From contig QUBU01000002.1 of the NCBI GenBank assembly GCA_014337915.1, positions 1 to 64,000 of the forward strand: a stretch of 64,000 nt of DNA, written 5' to 3'. Position 1 is the first letter of the stretch. The number at the start of each line of letters is the position of its first letter. The notes under the pieces are model-generated. The model had not been told where the DNA came from. It worked only from the letters and a program-made list of their open reading frames with translations, and did no database searches. Made by a program: the position numbers and the translations under genes. Origin of the DNA: Gammaproteobacteria bacterium (GTDB lineage Bacteria > Pseudomonadota > Gammaproteobacteria > Steroidobacterales > GCA-2729495). Positions 53,516 through 63,292 of the stretch are shown here, piece by piece.

Positions 53516-55178
53516 CGGTCTGCATCCAGCCGCGGACGATCTGGGCTACGCGCTCGGGATTCTTGTCGGCGAGCTGGCGCGCGACGCTGACCTTGTCGTC
53601 GAAGGACAGTGCGGCGCGCGGCGGTGCCACATGGCCGCCGCTGGCACCGCCGGCCGGCAGGGCGCCGCCAACCGGCAGGGCGGCGCCGGCGCCGCCGGCG
53701 CCGAGGCCACGCATGATCGGGCGGATCACCGCGAAGGCCAGGGCCAGGACCAGCAGGCCGGCCAGAACGCTGCGCAGGGTGTCGAACAGGCCCGGGGAAT
53801 CGAGCAGCCCCGGCCCCTCGGGCTCGGCTTCGGCCGGCTTCTCGTAGAACGACACGCTGCTGACGCTGACGGTGTCGCCACGCTTCTCGTCGAAGCCGAC
53901 GGCTTCCTTGACCAGCCGCGTGATGTCGTCGATCTCCTGCTGGCTCGGCGCCTGGGTCGTCACCGTGCCGTCGTCGGCGGTGCTGCGCTTGTAGTCGACG
54001 AGCACGGCCACCGACAGGCGGCGGATGGAACCGACCGGCGAGCGCGTGCGGCTCAGGGTGCGGTCCACCTCGAAGTTGCGGGTGCGGTGCAGGGACTCGC
54101 TGGCGGGTGTGGTTGCCGCCTGGGTCGATTGCACCGTGCCGCCGCTACCCGCTGCGGTACCCGCTGCGGAACCGGCCGCGGCCGGCTGCCCCGCAGGCGG
54201 CGGATTCGCTGCATTGCTGGCCACCACTGGCGGCGGTGGTGTGTTGGACAGGGCGCCGGGGATGCCGCCGCTGGTGAGGCCGCCATCGCGGCTGCGCTCC
54301 TCGGCGACCTGCTCGCTGCGCAGCGCGGTGTTCTCCGGGTCGTAGTTCTCGCGGGTCTCCTCGCGCTCCGTGAAGTCCATGTCCGCGGTCACGGTGGCAC
54401 GGATACGGTCGGGGCCAAGCATGGGGCTGAGCAGGTTGACGATGCGTTCGGTATAGCTGCTCTCGATGCGCTCGGTGTACTCGAACTGCTGTGTCGAGAG
54501 CCCCAGCGCGGAAGCATCGCCCGGGGCATTGAGCAGCTTGCCCTGCTGGTCGACGACGGTCACTTTGTCGGCGTCCATGCCGGGGATGCTGGAGGCGACC
54601 AGGTGCACGATGGCCGCCACCTGCGTCTTGTCGAGCTGCCGGCCGGGATAGAGGTTCACCAGCACCGAGGCGCTGGGATCACGGCGCTTGCGCAGGAACA
54701 CCGAGCTCTCCGGCAGCGCCAGGTGGACGCGCGCGGACTGCACCGGGCGCAGGGTGCTGATGGTGCGCGCCAGCTCGGTCTCCAGGGCGTGGTTGTAGCG
54801 TGCGTTCTCCATGAACTGGCTGGTGCCGAAGGCACCCTGTTCCTGCATCATTTCCAGGCCGACGCTGGCGCCGCGCGGCAGGCCCTGGCCGGCCAGCTTC
54901 AGGCGCGCTTCGGGCACGCGGTCGCCGGCCACGAGAATGGCGCCGCTCTTCGGGTCGATCTTGTGCGGGATGTCGGTGGCGTTCAGCGCGTTCATGATTT
55001 CGCCGGCTTCCTGCTGGCTCACGTTGCTGAACAGCATGGTGTAGCTCGGCTCGCGGACATAGAACGCGGCGGTGACGCCGGCGGCTATGGCGGTGGCGAG
55101 TCCGGCCAGCAGCAGCAGCTGGCGCAGGCCGGGAATGCGGTTGAGTGCGGCGAGGGGACTGGTTTCTGCGACGTCCAT
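53508..55178 (-). CDS. fliF: flagellar MS-ring protein FliF
   Basis: A 556-residue inner-membrane ring protein. Membrane helices lie near residues 18-40 and 445-465. The periplasmic ring-building motifs include PSYTMLFSNVSQQEAGEIM, ARVHLALPESSVF and RDPSASVLVNLYPG. The C-terminal tail that binds FliG ends VAQIVRGWMQTD. A long Ala/Pro/Gly-rich insertion (about residues 295-355) is variable in this family. It is 39 bases after fliE. Confidence 0.95.
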   Translation of the reverse strand: MDVAETSPLAALNRIPGLRQLLLLAGLATAIAAGVTAAFYVREPSYTMLFSNVSQQEAGEIMNALNATDIPHKIDPKSGAILVAGDRVPEARLKLAGQGLPRGASVGLEMMQEQGAFGTSQFMENARYNHALETELARTISTLRPVQSARVHLALPESSVFLRKRRDPSASVLVNLYPGRQLDKTQVAAIVHLVASSIPGMDADKVTVVDQQGKLLNAPGDASALGLSTQQFEYTERIESSYTERIVNLLSPMLGPDRIRATVTADMDFTEREETRENYDPENTALRSEQVAEERSRDGGLTSGGIPGALSNTPPPPVVASNAANPPPAGQPAAAGSAAGTAAGSGGTVQSTQAATTPASESLHRTRNFEVDRTLSRTRSPVGSIRRLSVAVLVDYKRSTADDGTVTTQAPSQQEIDDITRLVKEAVGFDEKRGDTVSVSSVSFYEKPAEAEPEGPGLLDSPGLFDTLRSVLAGLLVLALAFAVIRPIMRGLGAGGAGAALPVGGALPAGGASGGHVAPPRAALSFDDKVSVARQLADKNPERVAQIVRGWMQTDE

Positions 55179-55217
55179 GACTGCTTACCTTGTGGCGCTG
55201 CGATCGACCGGGGGCGG

Positions 55218-55541
55218 TCAGATCGGCATGTTCATGACTTGCTGGTAGGCCTCGACCAGGCGGTTGCGCACCTCGGTCATGGCCTGGAACGACAGGCTCG
55301 CCTTCTGCATCGAGACCATCACCTCGGCGACGCTGACATCGGCCGCGCCGCTCTCGAAGCGCGTGGCCAGCGACTGTGCGGCCGCCTGCTGCTCGTTGAC
55401 CGAGTCGATCGACTGGCGCAGCAGCTCGCCGAAATTGACGCCGCCCGCTGCGGTGGCGGCGCTGGCCGGGTCCGGGGCCTGGATCTGCGCAGATAGCGCG
55501 CGCATCTGGCCGAGGACCTTGTTGATTTCCATTTCGATCAT
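55218..55541 (-). CDS. fliE: flagellar hook-basal body protein FliE
   Basis: A 107-residue rod/MS-ring junction protein. The C-terminal half carries the family motif: VAEVMVSMQKASLSFQAMTE then VRNRLVEAYQQVMNMPI. The ATG at 55541 has a GGAGGAAC site just upstream. It follows fleR by 32 bases and leads fliF, the usual Pseudomonas-type order. Confidence 0.95.
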   Translation of the reverse strand: MIEMEINKVLGQMRALSAQIQAPDPASAATAAGGVNFGELLRQSIDSVNEQQAAAQSLATRFESGAADVSVAEVMVSMQKASLSFQAMTEVRNRLVEAYQQVMNMPI

Positions 55542-55573
55542 GTCCGTTCCTCCAGGTGGATCGCCTCGCGGCC

Positions 55574-56952
<1,379 letters not shown>

Positions 56953-56956
<4 letters not shown>

Positions 56957-58170
56957 GCGACGTTCCTCTGTTCCTTGCCGGCGGATGATTCGCGCCCGGC
57001 GACCGGCAGGCGCAGCACGAAGGTCGTGGCACCCGCCGCGCCGCTCAGCAGTGCGACCTCGCCCTGGTGCGCGCGGGCGATGGAGCGGGCAACCGACAGG
57101 CCGAGCCCGGTGCCGTCGGGGCGCGAGGTGAAAAACGGGTCGAAGATGCGCCGGGCGAGGTCCGCATCGATGCCCGGGCCGTTGTCGACGATGCTGATCT
57201 CCGCCTGCAGGCTCGAGGCGTGGGCGATGATGCGCACGTTGGCGGCCGGTCCGGCGGCCTGCAGCGCGTTGGTGGCCAGGTTGAGCAGCGCACCTGCCAG
57301 CGTTTCGCGGTTGCCGGCCAGGAACACGCGGCTCGCTGGCCGCGTGATGTGCACCGCCTGTCCCGGCTGCAGGATGCCGCCAAGGGCGGTTTCCACGCTG
57401 TCGAGCAGCTCGTCGAGCGCAAACTGCTGCCCGGAGGCGGCGGCGCCGCGTGCGAACTGCAGCATGTCGCCGATCAGCCGCTCCAGGTCATGCAGGCAGC
57501 TGATGGACCTGGCGAGCAGTTCATCGCGCTGTGGCTGCGGCAGTTCGCGGCGGCTGGCGTTGGTCGCATAGAGCAGGCCCGCGGTAAGGGGCGTGCGGAT
57601 CTGGTGGGCCAGTGCGGCTGCCATCTCGCCGAGTGCCGCAAGACGGCGGTGGCGTGCCAGCAGGTCCTCGATCTTGCGCTTCTCGGTAACGTCGGTGAGC
57701 AGCAGCACGCGTCCCGCACCGGGTTCCAGCGGCTTCTGCGACAGCTGCACGCGGCGGCCATCGCGGAGCCACAGGTCGGCATCGTCGCTGTTGCCGGCGG
57801 CGAGTGCGCGTTCGCGCAGCGCGCTCCAGCTCACACCGGTCACCGGTTCACCGAGCAGCAACGCGGCGGCGCTGTTGGCCTGCTGGACGATGCCGTCGGC
57901 GCCGACCAGCAGCACGCCGGCCGGCAGGGCTTCGAGCAGTGTGGACAGGCGTCGGGCGAGGCCGGCGTGGTGGCGCGACTGCGCCGCGTGGTCGCGCCGG
58001 GCTTCCCGCAGCTCGCGGCGCAGGCGTACCGATTCGCGATCCAGCGCCTGCCAGGAATCCTCCAGCTGGCGTGCGGTCTCGCTGAACAGGGCGAAGGCCT
58101 GCGCGAGGGCGGCAGCGCTGGCGCCGGGCACGGTGCCGGCAGGGCGATCGGTGGCGGGCATCGAAGTCAT
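56953..58170 (-). CDS. fleS: flagellar sensor histidine kinase FleS (FlrB)
   Basis: A 405-residue soluble kinase with no membrane segment. A coiled N-terminal part and a PAS domain (about 75-170, LLEALPAGVLLVGADGIVQQ) precede the HisKA domain with phospho-His in GEMAAALAHQIRTPLTAGLL. The ATPase domain carries NLATNALQAAG (N box), VDNGPGID (G1) and DGTGLGLSVARSIA (G2). It phosphorylates FleR. The only clear promoter places transcription start exactly at this ATG (58170), so the mRNA may be leaderless or the true start may lie downstream. Confidence 0.92.
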
Positions 58171-58180
58171 GCCCGATCAC

Positions 58181-58196
58181 AGCAAGAACCGTGCCG
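58181..58196 (-). promoter_or_regulatory. sigma-54 (-24/-12) promoter of fleSR-fliE
   Basis: Minus-strand CGGCACGGTTCTTGCT has the -24 GG and -12 GC with correct spacing and differs from TGGCACG-N4-TTGCT only in its first base. Counting from the -12 C at 58182, transcription would begin at 58170, the A of the fleS ATG. Placed just before fleS, as in the FleQ-controlled fleSR operon of Pseudomonas. Confidence 0.88.
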
Positions 58197-58293
58197 ACGC
58201 TGGAGTGTCAGCGTAAGCCGTTGATCAAGCGTGACTTATGATGACCAGCAGACAGCTATGCCAGTTTATTGGTAGATCCGGCAAACCTGGCCG

Positions 58294-58899
58294 TCAGAAT
58301 TTTGACGCCCGGAAGACGCCGGTCTCCGTGAAGACACCCGTGCCCTTGCTGAAGGCCACCTGGCGGCGGTGGCGCCTGAATACCATCTTCTCCAGCCCCG
58401 CCGCCACGGCCGGCGTCAGGTGCTCGAACCGGGTCTGCAGCCAGCGGCTGCCGGCACGCTCGACGCTGCCGACGACGCGCCCGGGTAGTCGCAGCGGCAG
58501 CGGCAGCACCGGGTTGGCGTAGATCAGGGCGTAGCCGGTATCGCCGGGCCTGGCCTGCAACTGGTCGGGGCCCGACCACTCCACGCTTTGGCCACGCAGG
58601 ACCACCGAATGGCGCGGCGGCAGCCCGGACTGGTCGGCGAGCAGCCGGCCGACGAGCGACAACAGTACATCTACCTTCACCTGCAGGTGCAGCAGCTCCG
58701 GGTTCGCATGGTGACTGGCATCGCTGGCCGCTTCGCGGGGTGCTTCCTCGTACACCGCCAGCGCCTGCAGGGCGCGCGCGGTTTCGTGGTTGGCATGGTC
58801 GAGCTGGTTCATGTCGCCGAGGTCGGCAGCCGACCAGGTGAACGGCAGGCGCTCGAACAGCGAGATGCCTTCGAAATCCGCGGCAGCGCGGGTGCTCAT
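58294..58899 (-). CDS. atypical PilZ-domain protein (tPilZ-like) in the flagellar operon
   Basis: A 201-residue cytosolic protein. The C-terminal half has PilZ-like beta segments (LRGQSVEWSGPDQLQ, YANPVLPLPLRLPGRVVGSV, RWLQTRFEHLTPAVAAGLEK), and the N-terminal half is helical. It resembles the tetrameric atypical PilZ proteins of Xanthomonas. The canonical c-di-GMP RxxxR and D/NxSxxG motifs are not clearly present, so it may bind proteins rather than c-di-GMP. It overlaps fliT by 4 bases. Confidence 0.65.
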   Translation of the reverse strand: MSTRAAADFEGISLFERLPFTWSAADLGDMNQLDHANHETARALQALAVYEEAPREAASDASHHANPELLHLQVKVDVLLSLVGRLLADQSGLPPRHSVVLRGQSVEWSGPDQLQARPGDTGYALIYANPVLPLPLRLPGRVVGSVERAGSRWLQTRFEHLTPAVAAGLEKMVFRRHRRQVAFSKGTGVFTETGVFRASKF

Positions 58900-59234
58900 G
58901 GCTGGTCTACCTCCACCACTCGCAGCCGTGCGACGGGAGTGCCGGCCGCATTGCGCTCATAGGCGCGCATGGCCCGGTCGCTGCGCGCCGCGTCGGCCTG
59001 CAGCCGCTGGCGTTCGGCCTGCAGGCGCTGGATCGTCTGGTGGTTGCGGGCCAGCAGCTCGCCCAGCAGCTCACGGCAGGCCGCGAGGTCGGCGGCTGGC
59101 GGCGGATCGCTGAACAACCCGGCCAGCAGGCGGCAGCGCTCGGCGTCGAGGGCGCCAGCCTCGGCCCACTCGCCGCGCTCGACATGCCCCTCGACGGTCT
59201 CGGTGAGCAGCAGGATCTGGTCCAGTCCATGCAT
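58896..59234 (-). CDS. fliT: flagellar chaperone FliT-like protein
   Basis: A 112-residue, charged, helical protein. Its pattern (LLTETVEGHVERGEWAEA, then CRELLGELLARNHQTIQRLQ and RAMRAYERN) fits FliT, the chaperone for the filament cap FliD. Sequence conservation in this family is low, so the call rests on size, helicity and its place after fliD and fliS. Confidence 0.75.
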   Translation of the reverse strand: MHGLDQILLLTETVEGHVERGEWAEAGALDAERCRLLAGLFSDPPPAADLAACRELLGELLARNHQTIQRLQAERQRLQADAARSDRAMRAYERNAAGTPVARLRVVEVDQP

Positions 59235-59249
59235 GGCAGGTGGCCCGCT

Positions 59250-59675
59250 TCAGGCGCTCAGCGGCGCGCCGGCATCCGCCGGTGCCGCAGCGCTGCTGGC
59301 AATGCCGGCCCAGCCGGAGCGGATCTCGTCGAGCAGGCCAGCCACCTCGTCGAGGCCGGCCATGTCGTTGCGGAAGTTGGCTTCCAGCAGGCGCCGCATC
59401 ATGTAGTCGTAGAGCCGTTCCAGGTTGGCGGCGATCTCGCCACCGCGCCTCTGGTCCAGCGAGGTGCGCAGGCCGTCGATGACGCTGATGGCACGGCCGA
59501 TGGCCGCGCCCTTGGCGGCAATCTCGCCGCGCTGCATGTGTCCCCTGGCGGTGACGATGCGGTCGATGGCGCCATCCATCATGCGCAGGATGAGCTGCCT
59601 GCTGTCGCCGCTGGCGGCGCCGTAGGCGTCGTTGGCACGGTACTGGCCGAGGGCACTGCTGGGGGTGGCGTTCAT
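59250..59675 (-). CDS. fliS: flagellin chaperone FliS
   Basis: A 141-residue helical cytosolic chaperone that keeps flagellin monomeric before export. Typical blocks are YGAASGDSRQLILRMMDGAI and LERLYDYMMRRLLEANFRND. It follows fliD after 27 bases and precedes fliT after 15. Confidence 0.94.
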   Translation of the reverse strand: MNATPSSALGQYRANDAYGAASGDSRQLILRMMDGAIDRIVTARGHMQRGEIAAKGAAIGRAISVIDGLRTSLDQRRGGEIAANLERLYDYMMRRLLEANFRNDMAGLDEVAGLLDEIRSGWAGIASSAAAPADAGAPLSA

Positions 59676-59702
59676 GTCATGTCCTGTAACGGGCGGGCCA
59701 GC

Positions 59703-61064
59703 TTAGAGCCGGGCGAGTTGCTGCGTGAGGTAGTTGCTGGTCTGGGTGAGCTGGCTCATCAGCGTGTCCAGCGCCAGGAACTGCTTCTGGTAGCGCGCCT
59801 GGACCTGTGCCATGCGGCTGTCCAGCGCCGTGCGCTGTTCGCTGATGTCGGTCAGTCGTTCCTTGAGGGTCTGTTCCTTGCTCTGGATGCGGCCACTGCT
59901 GCCGAGCGCGTCGTCGACGATGGCCTTCAGGCGTACGGCGATACCGTCGCCCTCGCCGGCAAGCACGCGGCCGACGCCATCGAAATCCGCCGCCACGGCC
60001 TTGTCGAAGCGGGTGCTGTCAAGGCTGAGCTTGCCCTTGATGTCCGAGCTGACGCCGATCTCCGCCAGCGTGCGGTAGGGATCGGTCGCGGTGCCCACCG
60101 AGCGGCCGAGCGCGTCGCGCAGCGCGCCGCGGATGGCGCGGGTGGCGGCGTCGCCGAGCAGCGGGCCGGCCGTTTTTGCCTCGGCGTTATAGGCGGTCAG
60201 TTCATTGATGGTGCTGACGACGGCGTTGTAGGCATCGACGAACTTGCCGAGCGCTTCACGCGCCGCGTCCTTGTCATAGGCGATTTCGAGGTTGACGGGA
60301 ACGCCGGGTTCCGCCACCAGCAGGTCGATGGTGACACCGGGAATCGCGGTGTCGATGCTGTTGCTGGCGCTGGTGACGGCCAGGCCATCGATGGTCGCGC
60401 TGGCGTCACTGGCTGCGGCCGCCTGGGCCATGGCGTTGCTGGTGCCGGCACCGAACTCCAGGACCTCGAGCGGGCTGCCGGGCGCGATGGCATCCACGGT
60501 GATGGCGTGGCTGGCGCCGGTGCTGCTGGCGGTCAGGATCAGGTGGGCGCCGTCCGCACCGGTGACGATACTGGCGCGAACGCCGGGATTGCTGGTCGAT
60601 GCGTTGATGGCATCCCGGATGCCGGCCAGCGTGTTGTTGGCCGGGGTGATCTCGATCTGCATGCTGGCGCTGCCGCTGTCGATGCGCAGCTGGCCTTCGC
60701 CGACCACGGCCCCGGCGGAGGCGAAGGCACCGGACACCAGCCGGTGTGCGCTGGCGAGCGCCTGCACCTCGACCTCGTAGCTGGCCGGCACCGCCTCACT
60801 GGTCACCGTGGCGGTGATGCGCTCGTCGTCCGATACGCTGGCCTTGCGCTTCTGGAAGGCATCGATGTCGGCCAGTCCGGCGGCGGCGGACTGGAAGGCC
60901 GCCAGCGCGCCCTTCAGCCGGCCGATGCCGGTGAGCAGGGAATTGGCCTTCGCCTCCTGGGCGGCCAGCCGCGTGGCCGCTGGCTGGCGCTCGGCCGAGA
61001 CCAGCTGTTCGATGAGGCTCTTGACATCGAGGCCCGAGCCCACGCCTGGAGCAGTTATTGCCAT
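59703..61064 (-). CDS. fliD: flagellar filament cap protein FliD
   Basis: A 453-residue hook-associated protein 2 that caps the filament and folds incoming flagellin. The N-terminus (GVGSGLDVKSLIEQLVSAER) and the C-terminal coiled segment (KEQTLKERLTDISEQRTALD to LTQTSNYLTQQLARL) are family hallmarks. It is preceded by a sigma-54 promoter with a 56-base leader and heads fliS, fliT and the PilZ-like gene. Confidence 0.95.
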   Translation of the reverse strand: MAITAPGVGSGLDVKSLIEQLVSAERQPAATRLAAQEAKANSLLTGIGRLKGALAAFQSAAAGLADIDAFQKRKASVSDDERITATVTSEAVPASYEVEVQALASAHRLVSGAFASAGAVVGEGQLRIDSGSASMQIEITPANNTLAGIRDAINASTSNPGVRASIVTGADGAHLILTASSTGASHAITVDAIAPGSPLEVLEFGAGTSNAMAQAAAASDASATIDGLAVTSASNSIDTAIPGVTIDLLVAEPGVPVNLEIAYDKDAAREALGKFVDAYNAVVSTINELTAYNAEAKTAGPLLGDAATRAIRGALRDALGRSVGTATDPYRTLAEIGVSSDIKGKLSLDSTRFDKAVAADFDGVGRVLAGEGDGIAVRLKAIVDDALGSSGRIQSKEQTLKERLTDISEQRTALDSRMAQVQARYQKQFLALDTLMSQLTQTSNYLTQQLARL

Positions 61065-61130
61065 TGCATCTGCCTGCCGAGTGATTGCTGTATCAGCGGG
61101 TCACCGCTTCCCGGTGTCCCGCAACAAGGC

Positions 61131-61146
61131 AGCAAGATCCGTGCCA
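61131..61146 (-). promoter_or_regulatory. sigma-54 (-24/-12) promoter of the fliD operon
   Basis: Minus-strand TGGCACGGATCTTGCT is a full consensus match. It begins just inside the 3' end of flaG and predicts a transcription start near 61120. Confidence 0.92.
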
Positions 61147-61147
61147 G

Positions 61148-61498
61148 TCAGGCGAGGTCGCTGACGCTATGAAAGCCGCGGCTGTCGAGCGCGGCGGCAA
61201 TGGCCAGCACCACCTCCGAGGGCACCTGCCGGATCAGCTGGCCGGAAGCATCAACCATGCGCATGACCGTGCGGCCACTGGCCTGGTCCATCTGGAATTC
61301 GATCTGGCGCTTCGAATCGCGCAGGAAGCTGTTGATCTGCTCGACCGCCTTTTCGATGCTCGCCACGTCCACCGCCGGGGCGTGAGCCGGCGCCGTCTTG
61401 CCGGGGGGCGGCAGGTTGTTGCCGTCCACCGGCCGCGCTGCCTGGGGCCGGCCACCGGCTGGCGCTGGCGGTGCCGTGCCTGTTGCCATGACGTTCAT
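61148..61498 (-). CDS. flaG: flagellar protein FlaG
   Basis: A 116-residue protein of the FlaG family, thought to influence filament length or stability. The N-terminal third is Pro/Ala-rich and disordered. The conserved domain contains VEQINSFLRDSKRQIEFQMD, GRTVMRMVDASGQLIRQVP and SEVVLAIAAAL. The ATG at 61498 has GGAGG six bases upstream; ATGs at 61501 and 61513 are less well placed. It lies between fliC and fliD as usual. Confidence 0.88.
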   Translation of the reverse strand: MNVMATGTAPPAPAGGRPQAARPVDGNNLPPPGKTAPAHAPAVDVASIEKAVEQINSFLRDSKRQIEFQMDQASGRTVMRMVDASGQLIRQVPSEVVLAIAAALDSRGFHSVSDLA

Positions 61499-61583
61499 CA
61501 TTCGCCTCCGCAACCTGGTCCCCGGTCCGCGCAGCCCGCCCTGGGAGTGCTACTGCTGCCGGGGATGTTCCACTTGCCGCGAA

Positions 61584-61612
61584 GCGGTGGCCGGCAGGTT
61601 GCCGGCCACCGC
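61584..61612 (-). terminator. strong hairpin after fliC
   Basis: GCGGTGGCCGGCA (61584-61596) and TGCCGGCCACCGC (61600-61612) are perfect 13-bp arms with a GGT loop, 21 bases after the fliC stop. Only a short TT follows on the minus strand, so it may stabilise the 3' end of the mRNA as much as terminate. Confidence 0.8.
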
Positions 61613-61633
61613 CTGCGGTCGTCAGTCTCGCGC

Positions 61634-63079
61634 TTAGCCGCGGAGCAGGCCCAGCACCACCTGCGGGGCGGCGTTGGCCTGGGCCAACACGGCCACACCG
61701 GCCTGCTGCAGGATCTGCGCCTTGGTTAGCGCTGCCGTCTCGGCCGCGAAGTCCGCGTCCTGGATGCGGCTGCGGGATGCGGTCAGGTTCTCGGCCACCG
61801 CCTGGAGGTTCGAGATCGTCGACTCGAAGCGGTTCTGGATCGCGCCGAACTGGCTGCGCAGCGAGGACACCGAGGTGAGGGCGGCATCAACGCGCTGGAT
61901 GGCGGTGTTCGCGGCGCTCACGGAGGTCACCGCCACCGTGGACAGCGTGGTGGTGTCCTTGGCGATCGAGGTGACACCCGCGAAGCCGATGTCCGTCGGT
62001 GCACCGCCGAGGGTGATGTTCTCGGAGGCCGACAGCGTCAGCGTGCCGCGCAGCGTGCCTTCCTGGGCGGCGGCGATGCCGGTGCCCGAGGCCGTGCCCG
62101 TGGCGTTGGCAATGCTTTCGGCAACCACGACGTTGCGGCCGTCGGCGGCCGTCAGTGTGAAGGTCGTGCCCGAGACCGAAGCCGAGACGCCGGTCTGCGC
62201 GGAGAACAGGTTCACCTGGGCGGCGACGTCGGCGGCGGTCAGGGACCCGCCGTCGGCAATGTTGCCGGTGCCCGAGTAGATCGCCACACCGTTGATCGTC
62301 AGGTTGTAGGTGGAGGTACCACCCGCGCTGCTGACGGTCGAGAACGTGCCGGAAGTGACGTTGGTGGCCGTGGCGGTCAGGCCGGAGACGCCGGCGCCGT
62401 TGATCGCCTGGAGCTTGGCGTAGGCGCTGTCGGAGGTCTGGCCCGCCTGGCTGCCTGCCGTGCTGGCGCGGATCTGCACCGCGGCATTGTTGCCGACCGC
62501 GATGGTGACGCTGCCGTCCGTCAGGGCGTTGGCCGACACTGCGGTGCCGGTGCTGGTGGCGATCTGGCCGAGCTGGTCGGCACGTACGCCCGTGGTCAGG
62601 TTGACCTGGATGGTCTCGCCGACATTGGCACCGACCTGGAACTGGGCGGAGCCGAAGCTGCCGTCGAGGACCTTCTGGCCGTTGAACGAGGTCTGGGAAG
62701 CGATCCGGTTCACCTCGGCGAGGCGCTGCTGGACTTCCTGGTCCAGGGCAGCGCGGTCGGAGGCGGAGTTCGTCGAGTTCGCAGCCTGCACGGCCAGCTC
62801 GCGGATGCGCTGCAGGTTGTTGGTCAGCTCGTCGAGAGCGGACTCGGCCGTCTGCGCCAGCGAAATGCCGTCGTTGGCATTGCGCACGGCCTGGTTCAGG
62901 CCGCGGATCTGCGTGGTGAAGCGGTTGGCGATAGCGAGGCCGGCGGCATCGTCCTTGGCGCTGTTGATGCGCAGGCCGGACGAGAGCCGCTGCAACGCGG
63001 TCTGCAGCGTGCTGTCGGAACGCGACAGGTTGCGCTGGGCGTTCAGCGACAGGACGTTGGTATTGATGACTACTGGCAT
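61634..63079 (-). CDS. fliC: flagellin
   Basis: A 481-residue filament subunit. The conserved D0/D1 ends are intact: NTNVLSLNAQRNLSRSDSTL and RLSSGLRINSAKDDAAGLAI at the N-terminus, and SRIQDADFAAETAALTKAQI with QQAGVAVLAQANAAPQVVL at the C-terminus. LQRIRELAVQAAN matches the TLR5-recognised segment of beta/gamma flagellins. The middle (about 175-385) is a Thr/Ala/Gly-rich variable domain. A perfect AAGGAGG ribosome-binding site precedes the ATG, and a sigma-28 promoter lies 119-147 bases upstream. Only one flagellin gene is in the window. Confidence 0.97.
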   Translation of the reverse strand: MPVVINTNVLSLNAQRNLSRSDSTLQTALQRLSSGLRINSAKDDAAGLAIANRFTTQIRGLNQAVRNANDGISLAQTAESALDELTNNLQRIRELAVQAANSTNSASDRAALDQEVQQRLAEVNRIASQTSFNGQKVLDGSFGSAQFQVGANVGETIQVNLTTGVRADQLGQIATSTGTAVSANALTDGSVTIAVGNNAAVQIRASTAGSQAGQTSDSAYAKLQAINGAGVSGLTATATNVTSGTFSTVSSAGGTSTYNLTINGVAIYSGTGNIADGGSLTAADVAAQVNLFSAQTGVSASVSGTTFTLTAADGRNVVVAESIANATGTASGTGIAAAQEGTLRGTLTLSASENITLGGAPTDIGFAGVTSIAKDTTTLSTVAVTSVSAANTAIQRVDAALTSVSSLRSQFGAIQNRFESTISNLQAVAENLTASRSRIQDADFAAETAALTKAQILQQAGVAVLAQANAAPQVVLGLLRG

Positions 63080-63197
63080 GACGGCCCTCCTTAAGGGTCT
63101 TCAGTTCCTGAACAGGCGTGCTCTGCCGGTCTCGCCGCGTCAGTCCCGCGCCCTGCGGCGGGGACTCGTGGGAGGCCCTGGAGCCTTTGCGACGGTT

Positions 63198-63226
63198 TTA
63201 TCGGCAGGCGCGCCGGGCTCTTGAAG
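63198..63226 (-). promoter_or_regulatory. sigma-28 (FliA) promoter of fliC
   Basis: Minus-strand GCCGATAA (63198-63205) is an exact FliA -10 box. CTTCAAG (63220-63226) lies 14 bases upstream as a -35 near TAAAG. The leader before fliC is about 110 bases. Confidence 0.92.
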
Positions 63227-63264
63227 CGCGGATTCGTGACCGATGTCGCAGAATCACGCCGCCA

Positions 63265-63278
63265 TGCCCTGCAGGGCA
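63265..63278. repeat. 14-bp perfect palindrome between flgL and fliC
   Basis: TGCCCTGCAGGGCA reads the same on both strands and has no loop, just after the flgL stop. Possibly a protein-binding site or a weak terminator element; no other support. Confidence 0.35.
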
Positions 63279-63292
63279 GGAGGAGAGGAGGG

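Noticed and set aside
61584-61612. Post-fliC hairpin as a transposon end
   Set aside because: A single hairpin just after a highly expressed gene is explained by termination or mRNA stability; no transposase or target duplication is seen.
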